Source of the DNA: Sulfuricella sp.
GTDB taxonomy: Bacteria; Pseudomonadota; Gammaproteobacteria; Burkholderiales; Sulfuricellaceae
Assembly: GCA_023266195.1 (NCBI GenBank)
Contig: JAHFRP010000017.1
Location: 1 to 36,743 of the forward strand
DNA: 36,743 bases
Reading direction: 5' to 3'
Shown: positions 25,035-33,082 of the stretch, in pieces
Numbering within the stretch: position 1 is the stretch's first letter
Layout: each line of letters begins with the position of its first letter
The notes under the pieces: model-generated
What the model was told of the DNA's origin: nothing
The model's input: the letters and a program-made list of their open reading frames with translations, nothing else
Database searches by the model: none
Made by a program: the position numbers and the translations under genes

Positions 25035-26906
25035 TCACTCGAACAGCATCGTCACTTCATAGGTATCGTCGCGCCGCTGGATGGTGATGTCGTCGCACGC
25101 CCGCTTGGCGAGGTTGATCATGTTTGCGTTGTAGGTCTGGATTATGGCGGAGAAGCCGCGCAGCCGCCGGCTTTTCGCATGTTCCATCAGCCGGAGCTGC
25201 ATCGCCGTGCCGATGCCGACGCCTTGCCATTGCGGCGAGACCATGTAGGCGACCTCCGCCAGATTGGTGGCCGGATTGACGAAGTAGCAGGCGCTGCCGA
25301 TGATCGCTTCGTCTTCTCCGTTGCCGGATACCGCCAGAAATGCCACCTCGCTGTCCTGATCGACGCTGCACAAATGTTGTGCTTCCGAGGCGGAGAGGTT
25401 GTTCAGGCGGCGGAAAAAGCGGGTGTAGCGGTCTTCCCGGCTCATGCGCTGGAAGAACTGCTCCAGGGCCGGCGTGTCGCTGGTTTTGACCGGGCGGATG
25501 AGCACGTTTTTCTGGTTGCGCAGCAGCACGCTGCGCTCTTCCTTGGCGGCATAGGCGCTTTTTTTCCGGAGCGATTGGCCGCGCTTCACGTAGCCGTGCT
25601 TCTTCGCCTTCTCCAGCAGGCCTTCGCGGAAATCTGGATGGGCGATCTCGATCAGCGCCAGCGCCCGTTCCTGGATGGACTTGCCGAACAGGTAGGCGAT
25701 GCCGTATTCGGTGACCACATAGTGGACATCCGAGCGGGCAACGGCGACCCCTTCGTCCTCCAGAAGCGAGAGGCGGATGCGCGAAGCCTTGCCGTTGTCG
25801 GTGGTGGATTTCAGGCAGACGATGGGCTTGCCGCCGGGCGAACCGGCGGCGCCGCGCAAAAATTCGAGCTGGGTGGAAATGCCGCTGCAAAATTCGCCCT
25901 CGAACTGGTCGGCGCAAACCTGCCCGGTCAAATCCACCGCCAGGGCCTGGGTGATGGAAACCATCTTGTTCTGGAGCGAGATGGTGTGGGCATCGCACAC
26001 GCTTTCGATCGGGCGGAACGAGAACAGCGGGTTGCGGTCGATCAGGTCGTACAGCCGGCGCGTGCCCATGCAGTAGCTGGCCACGATGGTCCGTCTATCC
26101 TGGCTTTTCGCCCGTCCGGTGATGACGCCGGCTTCGATCAGATCGACGATGCCGTCGGTAATCACATCCGAATGCACGCCGAGATCGAGTCGGTCGGTGA
26201 GGTGCTTGAGCACTTCGTTGGGAATCTGCCCCAGGCCGATTTGCAGTGTGGAGCCGTCATCGACGATGCTCGCGATATGCTGCGCGATCTGGCCGGTCGC
26301 CTCGTCGGCCGGGGCATAGCCGAATTCGATCAGCGGCGCGTCGTTCCACACCAGGTGGTCGAAGCGGCCGACATGGACGAAACTTTCGCCCATGGTGCGC
26401 GGCATGTTGGGATTGATTTCGGCGATCACGTGTTTGGCGTATTTGACGACGGCGGCGGTCACATCCACCGAAACGCCCAGGCTCGAATAGCCGAACTCGT
26501 CCGGCGGAGAAACCTGGATCAGCGCCACATCGATCGGAATCCGACCGTTTTCGATCAGCCGCGGCACCTGCGCCAGGGAAATGGGGATGTACTCGGCCAG
26601 CCCCTTCTTGACCGCGGAGCGGGCGTCGCTGCCGACCACGAAACACTTGTGCGCGTATTTGGTCTGCGCCTCTTCCTTCTTGCCGGGGATCGCGCCGTCG
26701 GTCAGGAAATGAAACAGCGTAGTGCCGGCGGGCGGCTTGTCCAGGCTTTCCAACGCGTGCGCCAACAGGCGCGGCGTGGCGCACGCGGCGCCGATGTAGA
26801 CATTGTTGCCGGGCTGGATCAGGCGGACGGCCTCCGTTGCGGAGGCGATTCTGGCTTGGTGCTCTTTCAGGGCGGGATACTTCGAGAAAATCTTTTCCAG
26901 TTCCAT
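25035..26906 (-). CDS. Acetyl-CoA hydrolase/transferase fused to GNAT domain
   Basis: 623 aa. N-terminal ~430 residues: CoA-transferase family I of the 4-hydroxybutyrate/acetate type (VYIGAACATPRLL; VSPPDEFGYSSLG; GLGQIPNEVLKHL; the catalytic Glu region QFEGEFCSG). C-terminal ~470-620: GNAT acetyltransferase fold (EVAYMVSPQWQGVGIGTAMQLRL as acetyl-CoA loop). Natural fusions of this kind are known and may combine CoA transfer with protein or small-molecule acetylation. Start ATG 26906; no neighbour shares its operon. Confidence 0.88.
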   Translation of the reverse strand: MELEKIFSKYPALKEHQARIASATEAVRLIQPGNNVYIGAACATPRLLAHALESLDKPPAGTTLFHFLTDGAIPGKKEEAQTKYAHKCFVVGSDARSAVKKGLAEYIPISLAQVPRLIENGRIPIDVALIQVSPPDEFGYSSLGVSVDVTAAVVKYAKHVIAEINPNMPRTMGESFVHVGRFDHLVWNDAPLIEFGYAPADEATGQIAQHIASIVDDGSTLQIGLGQIPNEVLKHLTDRLDLGVHSDVITDGIVDLIEAGVITGRAKSQDRRTIVASYCMGTRRLYDLIDRNPLFSFRPIESVCDAHTISLQNKMVSITQALAVDLTGQVCADQFEGEFCSGISTQLEFLRGAAGSPGGKPIVCLKSTTDNGKASRIRLSLLEDEGVAVARSDVHYVVTEYGIAYLFGKSIQERALALIEIAHPDFREGLLEKAKKHGYVKRGQSLRKKSAYAAKEERSVLLRNQKNVLIRPVKTSDTPALEQFFQRMSREDRYTRFFRRLNNLSASEAQHLCSVDQDSEVAFLAVSGNGEDEAIIGSACYFVNPATNLAEVAYMVSPQWQGVGIGTAMQLRLMEHAKSRRLRGFSAIIQTYNANMINLAKRACDDITIQRRDDTYEVTMLFE

Positions 26907-27197
26907 TGCTTGGTTCCCCCAGAAAAATCAATTTAGGTATCTTGTAAGCCGATTCTTGGTCAATCCAACGCCGTTTTCGAAGATGGTATCGAAAGCCGGG
27001 CGTTTCGGAAAGGATCGGATGTCGCCCCGCCGGTTTTTCCCGGCAGGGGAAAAGGGGCTGCGCGCATTGCGCAGAACGAACCCTCGCATATTCAAGGTGA
27101 AACACGCAAAGCCCCGTGCCCCTTTCCCGCAGGCGGGAGAGGGAAACGGGGGAAGCGGTTGTGGAGCGAGCGCCGGGGCGGCGATCCCCCATGCCCA
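26907..27197. other. Gene-free gap with REP-like hairpin
   Basis: 291 bases without a supported gene. A near-perfect hairpin CCCTTTCCCGC (27120-27130) / GCGGGAGAGGG (27133-27143), one mismatch and a 2-base loop, is of the common dispersed CCCTCTCCCGC type. The remainder should hold the CoA-transferase promoter, which I cannot pin down. Confidence 0.5.
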
Positions 27198-27365
27198 TCA
27201 GGTCAATTTGCGGGCCACTTCCGTCAGGATGTCCCGTTCTTCGCGCAAGCCGGCCTTCCATTCGGGTTTTTCCGACTTGCCGATTTCACCTTTCAGGTCG
27301 GAAAGATAGGTCTCGATGGCGTGAAGAAGTATTTTTCGCTCTTGATCGCTTAATTCCAGGTTCAT
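27198..27365 (-). CDS. Conserved-looking 55-aa helical protein
   Basis: Short gene read directly from the DNA: ATG 27365 to TGA 27198, 55 aa starting MNLELSDQERKILLHAIETY and ending EVARKLT. GGAGG lies 10 bases upstream. The protein is highly charged and predicted as two amphipathic helices. A consensus-grade sigma-70 promoter (27437-27465) lies upstream. It resembles small conserved hypothetical proteins of proteobacteria with the start LSxxERKxLLxAI; function unknown. Confidence 0.75.
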   Translation of the reverse strand: MNLELSDQERKILLHAIETYLSDLKGEIGKSEKPEWKAGLREERDILTEVARKLT

Positions 27366-27436
27366 ATCGGCGTCCTCCGTTCCATCAGTCTATGAGGGCG
27401 GCGCCGTTTTTCGCGTCGCGTCGCCTTATAAATGAA

Positions 27437-27465
27437 TTTATAGACATTGGCCGAAGGAATGGCAA
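27437..27465 (-). promoter_or_regulatory. Sigma-70 promoter for 55-aa gene
   Basis: Minus strand: -35 TTGCCA (27465-27460), 17-base spacer, -10 TATAAA (27442-27437). Start near 27430 gives a ~65-base leader. The -10 is part of a perfect palindrome TATAAAT-GA-ATTTATA (27427-27442), a possible operator. Confidence 0.65.
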
Positions 27466-27588
27466 CCGATCGCCTTGTCGAATCAAGTCGGATCAAGCCG
27501 CCCACTTCCGAATAATACGGTTAATTCAATATTAATGGGCGTCGGTGCCGGCAAGGCGGGGTAGCCATGCTCAAACGGCCGCGATCTC

Positions 27589-28821
27589 TCACGCCTTGTC
27601 CGGAAATAATCCGGGCATCCAGCGGGCCGCGAGCGCGGCCGGGAAGGCCAGGCGTAGCGGGGCGCGCGTGCTTTCCGAGGTGAGCACGCCTTGTTCGAGC
27701 AGGGCGGAGACGATGCGGCGGGCTTGGCGGACGCCGGTGCCGACGATGTCGGCGGCGTCGGCGCGGGGCAGTTCGCCGCGATAAAGGACGGCTTCGAGAA
27801 TGCTGCCGGATTTCGGCGGCAGGCGATTGAGCCGTATCTCTTCTTCGGCCCACAGCAGGATGCGCGTGCGCAGCCGGTCGGGCTGGAGCAGGCCTTCCAT
27901 GAAGTTCACCTGGTCGATGCAGGTCGTCAGAAAGAAGCGCGTGAATTCCGCCAGGTTTTCTTCGCTGAGATTGCCGCGGCCGTCGAGATCGTTGCGGCGC
28001 GGAAGGTCGCAGGCTGCAAGGTGCGCCTTGTAAGCCTGCGCATTGCGGGCGAGGCCGCGGGAGATGGACCAGACGCCGCCGGTGTCGAGCTGGTCCAGCA
28101 GCATCGCGTGCGACATCAGGCGGGCGACGCGGCCGTTGCCGTCGAGAAACGGGTGTATCCATGCAAGACGGTGATGCGCGGCGGCGGTGGCGAGGATGGC
28201 GGCGGTCTTGCCGAGCGTGCCATAGACTTCCGCGAAGCGTTTCAGGAAGCGCGGCAAGGCGGGCGGGCTGATCGCGATATGGCTGCCGACTTCGACATCG
28301 CGGTTGCGCAGTTCTCCGGGGATCAGCCGCACCCGCTCTTTCGTCGCAGGGTCTTCGACCCACAGCAGGTCATCGGGCAGCAGCCCGCAAAAGCGCCGAT
28401 GGATTTCGCAGAGAGACTCGGCCGCAACCGCCCGGCCCTTGAGCCCGCCGCTATCGATCCATTGCTGAACCGTGATGTGCGCTTTGGCTTCGAGCTGGAG
28501 GTCGCGCTTCCTGGCGTCTTTGCTGTAGTCGTTCTTGAGGGCGCGTTCGATATCGATGGGGTGCGTATCGTGCCCCTCGATCAGGTTGCTGTAATAGCAG
28601 TTCATTGCCCGCACGAGGTCGGACAGGGAGGCCAGCAGGCTTTCGGGCAGGCTACGGCGAAACCCGGCGCTCTTCTGCGCCAGTTCGAGGGCAAGATCGG
28701 TCAGGGCGGCGCGATGGCGCGATGTCTCGCCGATCTGTAGGGGTTCCATCATGGAAACGGCTTCGCCCCGGTCTTTGGCCGCTTCGATGTCCGCTTTCAT
28801 GCCCGCTTTTTTATTTGCCAT
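27589..28821 (-). CDS. Fic family protein (AMP transferase type)
   Basis: 410 aa from ATG 28821. Fic core motif HPFLDGNGR (223-231), the catalytic His and phosphate-binding loop intact. An N-terminal inhibitory motif SNLIEG (78-83) fits the class II pattern (S/T)xxxE(G/N) that blocks ATP binding. The C-terminal ~70 residues form a winged helix-like domain (LPRADAADIVGTGVRQARRI). Fic enzymes transfer AMP to hydroxyl groups of target proteins. It stands alone, without a visible antitoxin gene. TTG 28827 is an alternative start. Confidence 0.9.
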   Translation of the reverse strand: MANKKAGMKADIEAAKDRGEAVSMMEPLQIGETSRHRAALTDLALELAQKSAGFRRSLPESLLASLSDLVRAMNCYYSNLIEGHDTHPIDIERALKNDYSKDARKRDLQLEAKAHITVQQWIDSGGLKGRAVAAESLCEIHRRFCGLLPDDLLWVEDPATKERVRLIPGELRNRDVEVGSHIAISPPALPRFLKRFAEVYGTLGKTAAILATAAAHHRLAWIHPFLDGNGRVARLMSHAMLLDQLDTGGVWSISRGLARNAQAYKAHLAACDLPRRNDLDGRGNLSEENLAEFTRFFLTTCIDQVNFMEGLLQPDRLRTRILLWAEEEIRLNRLPPKSGSILEAVLYRGELPRADAADIVGTGVRQARRIVSALLEQGVLTSESTRAPLRLAFPAALAARWMPGLFPDKA

Positions 28822-28829
28822 ATGCAAAT
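28813..28829. promoter_or_regulatory. Palindrome over fic start codon
   Basis: ATTTGC (28813-28818) / GCAAAT (28824-28829) flank the ATG of the fic gene. It may be an operator for self-control by the winged-helix domain, or chance in AT-rich DNA. Confidence 0.3.
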
Positions 28830-28871
28830 ATATATCAAATTGTTAGCGGTTTTCAATGGCTATATTTAATT

Positions 28872-28895
28872 GCTTTGAAGTCCGCTTTGAAGTCC
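28872..28895. repeat. Tandem 12-mer pair
   Basis: GCTTTGAAGTCC occurs twice head to tail (28872-28883, 28884-28895), upstream of fic. No function apparent. Confidence 0.55.
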
Positions 28896-28935
28896 GTTTT
28901 ATGAATGGTTGGGATACACCTCGGACCGAAAATAA

Positions 28936-28966
28936 AAAACGCCTCCGGATTGGGAGGCGTTTTTTT
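28936..28966 (-). terminator. Terminator after tRNA-Phe
   Basis: Stem CGCCTCC (28940-28946) / GGAGGCG (28953-28959) extended by A/T pairs, with A and T runs on the two sides, so it works in either direction. It lies 20 bases past the tRNA 3' end. Confidence 0.88.
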
Positions 28967-28986
28967 GCTTAACTACTTGATTTGTT

Positions 28987-29062
28987 TGGTGGCCCGGGGC
29001 GGAATCGAACCACCGACACAAGGATTTTCAATCCTCTGCTCTACCGACTGAGCTACCGGGCC
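28987..29062 (-). tRNA. tRNA-Phe (GAA)
   Basis: 76 bases on the minus strand. Acceptor stem GGCCCGG / CCGGGCC with encoded CCA, D-loop GCTCAGTCGGTAGAGC, anticodon loop TTGAAAA (anticodon GAA) and T-arm GGTTCGATTCC. No integrated element borders it. Confidence 0.97.
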
Positions 29063-29150
29063 GTATTCGGCGCATCCTGCGTATTATGCGGTGCCGCACG
29101 CAGGGTTGCGTTTTGAAGAAGGCGAATCATACCCGAAAAGGATCGCGGAG

Positions 29151-30539
29151 TCATCCGTTCGTTGCCATGTTTTTTGGGCGGGGCGCAGCCGGAAAGACGA
29201 CGGTTGCTTTCAGCCCGCCGGTTTCGCTCGTGCGCGTGAAGCTGATGCTCGCCCCATGTATCTCGGCGATGCGCTGGATAATCGAAATTCCCAGGCCGGC
29301 GCCCTCTGCGGACGACGGGCCGAGGCGGTCGAAGCGCCGGCCCAGGCGGGCGAGCTGTTCGTCGGGCACGCCGGGTCCGCTGTCGGCTACTTCGAGCTGG
29401 ACGGCTTCGTCCCGGCGGTGGATCGAAATCGAGACGCGCCCTTGCTCCGGCGTGTAGCGGATCGCGTTGTCCAGCAGGTTTCGGGCGAGGATGGCGAGAA
29501 AATCCGCCGATCCGGGGATCCATGCCGATTCGTCGCCGTTCAATTCCAGCTCGATTTTTCTGGCGATCGCGGCGGAGCCCTGTTCGGCGCAGCTTTCGCG
29601 CACTACCCGAGCCAGATCGACCGGTTCGAGGTGGGGCGCGGACGAGAGTGCATCGAGCCGGGACAGGGTCAGCATTTGCTCGACCAGGTGAGTCATGCGG
29701 TCGGCGCCCCGCAGCGCCTTGGCCAGGCTTTCGCGCCATTCCTGTGCTTCGCCGGCGAGCAGGGCGGCTTGCACCTGGGAGCGCAGGGCGGCAATCGGGG
29801 TGCGCAATTCGTGGGCCGCATCGCTGGTGAAGCGGCGCTCGTTTTCGAGCGCGGCGGCGACGCGGTGCAGCAGGAGGTCGAGGGCGTCGACGACCGGGGC
29901 GATTTCTTTCGGGGTGTTGTCCAGGCTGATCGGGTCCAGCCTTTCCGGGGAGCGCAGGCCCAATTCGTGCGCGAGCTTGCGCAGTGGATAGAGGCCGAAG
30001 CGGATTGCCGCCAGTGCGGCGAGCGCCAGCAGGGGCAGCCCGAACAGGAACGGCGCCAGGTTGTGCCAGGCCACTTCTCCGGCCAGCTCGCTGCGCGCCT
30101 TGTCGGTTTGGCCGACGACCACGTCGAGCCCGCGGCGCGGGTCATGCTGCCGGTAGTAGCGCCATCTGTCGCCGTTGCTGCACCCTTCGCTGAAGCCTTC
30201 CGGTGGCAGTGGGCCGGCCAGTGCGGCGGGCGCGTTGCGGGAGTGGAGAAGCAGGCGCGGCGCGCCGTTCACGCTCGTCCAAACCTGAAAGGCCATGGCG
30301 CGCTGGTACTTGTGTGCAAGCGGGCCGAGTTCCTGGATCCCGTCCTCGCCCTCGTCGGCGCGGGAGGCGACGGCAAGCAGCGTCTGGCTGAGCTGGGCGA
30401 GTTGGGCATCGAACATTTCGTCGGCTTCATGCAGTGCGTTCCGGTAACTCTCGTAGCCGGCCAGCAGGCCGAACAGCGACACGGCACCGAGCATCATGGC
30501 AACCAATTGAACTTGCAGGGAAAGTTGCCTGAATTTCAT
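29151..30539 (-). CDS. qseC: QseC-like sensor histidine kinase
   Basis: 462 aa. Membrane helices at about 11-30 and 162-182 enclose a periplasmic sensor. Phosphoacceptor H243 (AAHELRTPIAALRSQVQ), N box in ARNLLDNAIRYTP and G boxes DSGPGVPDEQL and GAGLGISI. The start overlaps the regulator stop (ATGA). QseC-type kinases sense catecholamines or quinone/redox state in different species; the ligand here is unknown. Symbol by family only. Confidence 0.88.
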   Translation of the reverse strand: MKFRQLSLQVQLVAMMLGAVSLFGLLAGYESYRNALHEADEMFDAQLAQLSQTLLAVASRADEGEDGIQELGPLAHKYQRAMAFQVWTSVNGAPRLLLHSRNAPAALAGPLPPEGFSEGCSNGDRWRYYRQHDPRRGLDVVVGQTDKARSELAGEVAWHNLAPFLFGLPLLALAALAAIRFGLYPLRKLAHELGLRSPERLDPISLDNTPKEIAPVVDALDLLLHRVAAALENERRFTSDAAHELRTPIAALRSQVQAALLAGEAQEWRESLAKALRGADRMTHLVEQMLTLSRLDALSSAPHLEPVDLARVVRESCAEQGSAAIARKIELELNGDESAWIPGSADFLAILARNLLDNAIRYTPEQGRVSISIHRRDEAVQLEVADSGPGVPDEQLARLGRRFDRLGPSSAEGAGLGISIIQRIAEIHGASISFTRTSETGGLKATVVFPAAPRPKNMATNG

Positions 30540-31204
30540 GGCCGGCGCTCCACCACATAGCCGATGCCGCGCAGGGTGCGGATGAAATCGGCGCCGAGTT
30601 TTTTGCGCAGATGGTGGATGAAGACTTCGACGGTATTGCTGTCCACGCCGTCGCTCCAGCCGTACAGGCTTTCTTCGAGCTGGGCACGGGTCAGCACCCG
30701 GCCGGCGTTTTGCATCAGCATCTCGAGCAGGGCGAATTCACGGACCGACAGCTCGACCGGCTGATGGTCGCGCCAGGCTTGGCGTGCGGCCGGGTCGATC
30801 TCGACCGGGCCGATGCGCAGGCGTGGGGTGGCATGTCCGCCCGAGCGGCGGATCAGCGCATGTAGCCGCGCCGCCAGCTCTTCCATGTCCACCGGCTTGA
30901 TCACGTAGTCGTCCGCGCCCAGGCCGAAGCCCTTGAGCTTGTCCAGCGTGGCGTCGCGCGCGGTCAGGATCAGCACGGGCGTCCGCAGGCCGGTTTCCCG
31001 CGCCGAGCGCAGCACCGAAAAACCGTCGCGCTGCGGCAAGCCGAGGTCCAGCACCACCGCGGCATAGGTGGCGCCGGCGCTGGTCATGGCCTGCCCGGCC
31101 TGGCATCCGTCGCGCAGCCAGTCGACCTCGAAGCCCAGGTGGCCGAGGCTTTTCTGGATGCCGTCGCCGAGTAAAAGGTCGTCTTCGACCAGCAGAATTC
31201 TCAA
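30536..31204 (-). CDS. qseB: QseB-like OmpR-family response regulator
   Basis: 222 aa. Receiver domain with D53 as phosphoacceptor (VLDLGLPQRDG) and acidic D8/D9; winged-helix OmpR domain in the C-terminal half (LTRAQLEESLYGW, VEVFIHHLRKKLG). Start is TTG 31204 with an excellent GGAGGAG site. A direct repeat typical of this regulator family lies in the divergent gap to shp. Confidence 0.9.
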   Translation of the reverse strand: MRILLVEDDLLLGDGIQKSLGHLGFEVDWLRDGCQAGQAMTSAGATYAAVVLDLGLPQRDGFSVLRSARETGLRTPVLILTARDATLDKLKGFGLGADDYVIKPVDMEELAARLHALIRRSGGHATPRLRIGPVEIDPAARQAWRDHQPVELSVREFALLEMLMQNAGRVLTRAQLEESLYGWSDGVDSNTVEVFIHHLRKKLGADFIRTLRGIGYVVERRP

Positions 31205-31242
31205 TTAGTCTCCTCCAGTGGTTCCCAGTCTATGCGCCGACG

Positions 31243-31259
31243 ATTAAGCAATGTTTAAG
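31243..31259 (+). promoter_or_regulatory. QseB/PmrA-type direct repeat
   Basis: ATTAAG (31243-31248), 5 bases, TTTAAG (31254-31259): an 11-base-periodic repeat like the PmrA/QseB box. It ends 10 bases before CATACT (31270-31275), a -10-like element, so the second half replaces the -35 of the shp operon promoter. Could also control qseBC. Confidence 0.6.
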
Positions 31260-31339
31260 ATTCGTTGTCCATACTTCGCTGAAGGTTGCCGGAGGGGATG
31301 CCTCCGAAGCCGGGTTGGAAATTAACAGGAGATTGTATT

Positions 31340-31759
31340 ATGACCGTAAAAAATTGCTGCATCACCCTTCTGCTTATCGCCGGTGCGGGCGCCGCCCACG
31401 CCGGCACGCCCGGCTCGCTGGCGTCCGGCTACGCGGCCGAAGCCGCCCGCTCGGTGCCGGGCTTCACGCCTTCCGCCGAGCGCGGCCAGGCTTTTTTCAG
31501 CCGCAGGCGGGACGTGTCGCCAACCATGTCCAGTTGCGCCGCCTGCCACAGCGAGCAGCCCACGGACGAAGGGCGGCATGTCGTCACCAACAAGCGCATC
31601 GCGCCACTTTCGCCTGTGACCAATCCAGACCGATTCACCAGCTCCGCCAAGGTCGAGAAATGGTTCCGGCGCAATTGCCAGGAAGTGGTCGGGCGCGAAT
31701 GCGTCGCCGCCGAGAAGGCCGATTTCATTCAATTCGTCAGCAAAGGAATTACAAAATGA
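31340..31759 (+). CDS. SHP-type c-type cytochrome (DUF1924)
   Basis: 139 aa. Signal peptide (1-21, ends AHA), one heme site CAACH (66-70) and two later cysteines (NCQEVVGREC) that in the sphaeroides heme protein form a disulfide. Family members bind O2 or NO at a high-spin heme with an Asn ligand. AGGAGA ribosome site. Its stop overlaps the next start (ATGA). Confidence 0.88.
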   Translation: MTVKNCCITLLLIAGAGAAHAGTPGSLASGYAAEAARSVPGFTPSAERGQAFFSRRRDVSPTMSSCAACHSEQPTDEGRHVVTNKRIAPLSPVTNPDRFTSSAKVEKWFRRNCQEVVGRECVAAEKADFIQFVSKGITK

Positions 31760-32217
31760 AAATGCCATTCGTGTTTTTTCTGGCCATATTCGCCACAGCG
31801 GCTCAGGCCGACGGCCACCAGCTGACCGTGCCGGCCAACGCGCAATGGCAGAGCGAATGCGGCAGCTGCCACCTGGCTTATCCGCCCCAGCTGCTCACGG
31901 CGGAAAACTGGCGCCAGGTGATGAAAGGCCTGGATCGGCACTTCGGCGCCAACGCCACGCTCGACGCGAAGGAAAACGCGGAAATACTGGCTTTCCTGGA
32001 GCGCCATGCGGCGCGGGATTCGCGCTACAGCGCGAAATCGCTGCGCATTTCCGACACGCCCTGGTTCCAGCGCGAGCATCGCGAGGTGCCTCATACGGTC
32101 TGGTCGCATAAGCAGGTGAAAAGCCCGGCCAACTGCACTGCCTGCCATATCGACGGCGACAAGGGGAATTGGTCGGAACGCGGCGTCCGCCTGCCTGACG
32201 GGCGCCGTTGGGAATGA
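31756..32217 (+). CDS. Diheme cytochrome c (DHC)
   Basis: 153 aa. Signal peptide (about 1-18, AQA), two heme sites CGSCH (35-39) and CTACH (127-131). The partner of SHP in the known SHP-DHC-CYB electron-transfer chain; it passes electrons from the membrane cytochrome b to SHP. Coupled to shp by ATGA overlap. Confidence 0.88.
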   Translation: MKMPFVFFLAIFATAAQADGHQLTVPANAQWQSECGSCHLAYPPQLLTAENWRQVMKGLDRHFGANATLDAKENAEILAFLERHAARDSRYSAKSLRISDTPWFQREHREVPHTVWSHKQVKSPANCTACHIDGDKGNWSERGVRLPDGRRWE

Positions 32218-32236
32218 GTCATTCAACCTAAAAAAT

Positions 32237-32393
32237 TTAGCCACAGAGAACACAGAGAACACAGAGTTCACAGAGTTCACAGAGGAAAAACATGGGGTTG
32301 TCGGTCTAACTGCCCTCACCCATCAGGTGAATGCGGAAATGTCCAAAAATCCGCTTCATCTCTGTGTTCTCTGCGATCTCTGTGGCTCGAACT
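32237..32393. repeat. CACAGAG tandem repeats with inverted partner
   Basis: Five 9-base units CACAGAGAA/CACAGAGTT (32242-32285) and, 75 bases later, the inverted CTCTGTGTTCTCTGCGATCTCTGTGG (from 32360). Similar GCCACAGAG repeats are dispersed in many proteobacterial genomes. They split dhc from cyb by 207 bases; the inner part has no gene. Confidence 0.7.
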
Positions 32394-32424
32394 GAGGTTT
32401 TTAGGTTCAACAGGAGAGAAAATC

Positions 32425-33036
32425 ATGATGAAAAAGATACTGGTGTGGGACTGGCCGACGCGCATCGGCCACTGGCTGCTGGCGGCGAGCTTCGCCGTGG
32501 CCTGGCTGACCGGCGAAAGCGAGGCGTGGCGCCTGGTTCACGTCGCGGCGGGGTACACGATGGCGGCCGTGCTGGCCTTCCGCCTGTTCTGGGGCGTCGC
32601 CGGCACGCGCTATGCCCGCTTTTCCGCTTTTCTGTACACGCCGCGGCAGGCCTGGGCTTACCTGAAAGGGTTGCTGCGCGGGGAAAAAAGCCACTGGATC
32701 GGCCACAATCCGGCGGGCAGCTATGCGATCTATCTGCTGATCCTGTGCGGCTTCGCGGCGGCGGCGAGCGGCTGGGCGGCTTATCGGGAAAACGCGGCGC
32801 AATGGTTGGGAGAGCTGCATGAGGGCCTGGCGGCGGCGATGCTGACCGTGGTGGTCGTGCACGTGGCCGGGGTGGTGGTCAGCAGCCTGCTCCATCGCGA
32901 GAACCTGGTCAAGAGCATGCTCGACGGCTACAAATCCGGGCGGGCCGAAGAAGGCATCGCTTCGGGCAAGATGCTGTGGGCCGCGTTGCTGCTCGGGTTG
33001 GCGGGGTGGGCTGCCGCTTCGGCGTTTTTGCCGTGA
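32425..33036 (+). CDS. Prokaryotic cytochrome b561 (CYB)
   Basis: 203 aa with four or five membrane helices. His residues in DWPTRIGHWLLAAS, LVHVAAGY, LHEGLAA and VVVHVAGV are the heme b ligands of the family. It oxidises membrane quinol for DHC and SHP. AGGAG ribosome site; ATG 32428 is also possible. Confidence 0.9.
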   Translation: MMKKILVWDWPTRIGHWLLAASFAVAWLTGESEAWRLVHVAAGYTMAAVLAFRLFWGVAGTRYARFSAFLYTPRQAWAYLKGLLRGEKSHWIGHNPAGSYAIYLLILCGFAAAASGWAAYRENAAQWLGELHEGLAAAMLTVVVVHVAGVVVSSLLHRENLVKSMLDGYKSGRAEEGIASGKMLWAALLLGLAGWAAASAFLP

Positions 33037-33042
33037 AACGGG

Positions 33043-33082
33043 CTAGGAGCCTGTCAGATCTTCAAGTCCGACAGGCTCCTAG
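33043..33082. repeat. Palindromic repeat / terminator between convergent genes
   Basis: Perfect 13-bp arms CTAGGAGCCTGTC (33043-33055) / GACAGGCTCCTAG (33070-33082), 14-base loop. The TAG stop of the symporter gene lies inside the right arm (33079-33081). A near-identical arm is at 9488-9509, showing it is a dispersed element. Confidence 0.75.

Noticed and set aside
25179-26936. Long plus-strand open frame opposite the CoA-transferase
   Set aside because: Antisense shadow; no domain seen, composition typical of reverse-complement coding.
27589-28821. Fic toxin-antitoxin pair
   Set aside because: No small antitoxin gene adjoins it; the inhibitory SNLIEG motif is inside the same protein (class II).
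28987-29062. tRNA-Phe as an integration site for a genomic island
   Set aside because: No direct repeat of the tRNA 3' end, integrase or composition shift nearby.
29091-30560. Long plus-strand open frame opposite the histidine kinase
   Set aside because: Antisense shadow in GC-rich DNA; the minus strand encodes a complete kinase with all motifs.
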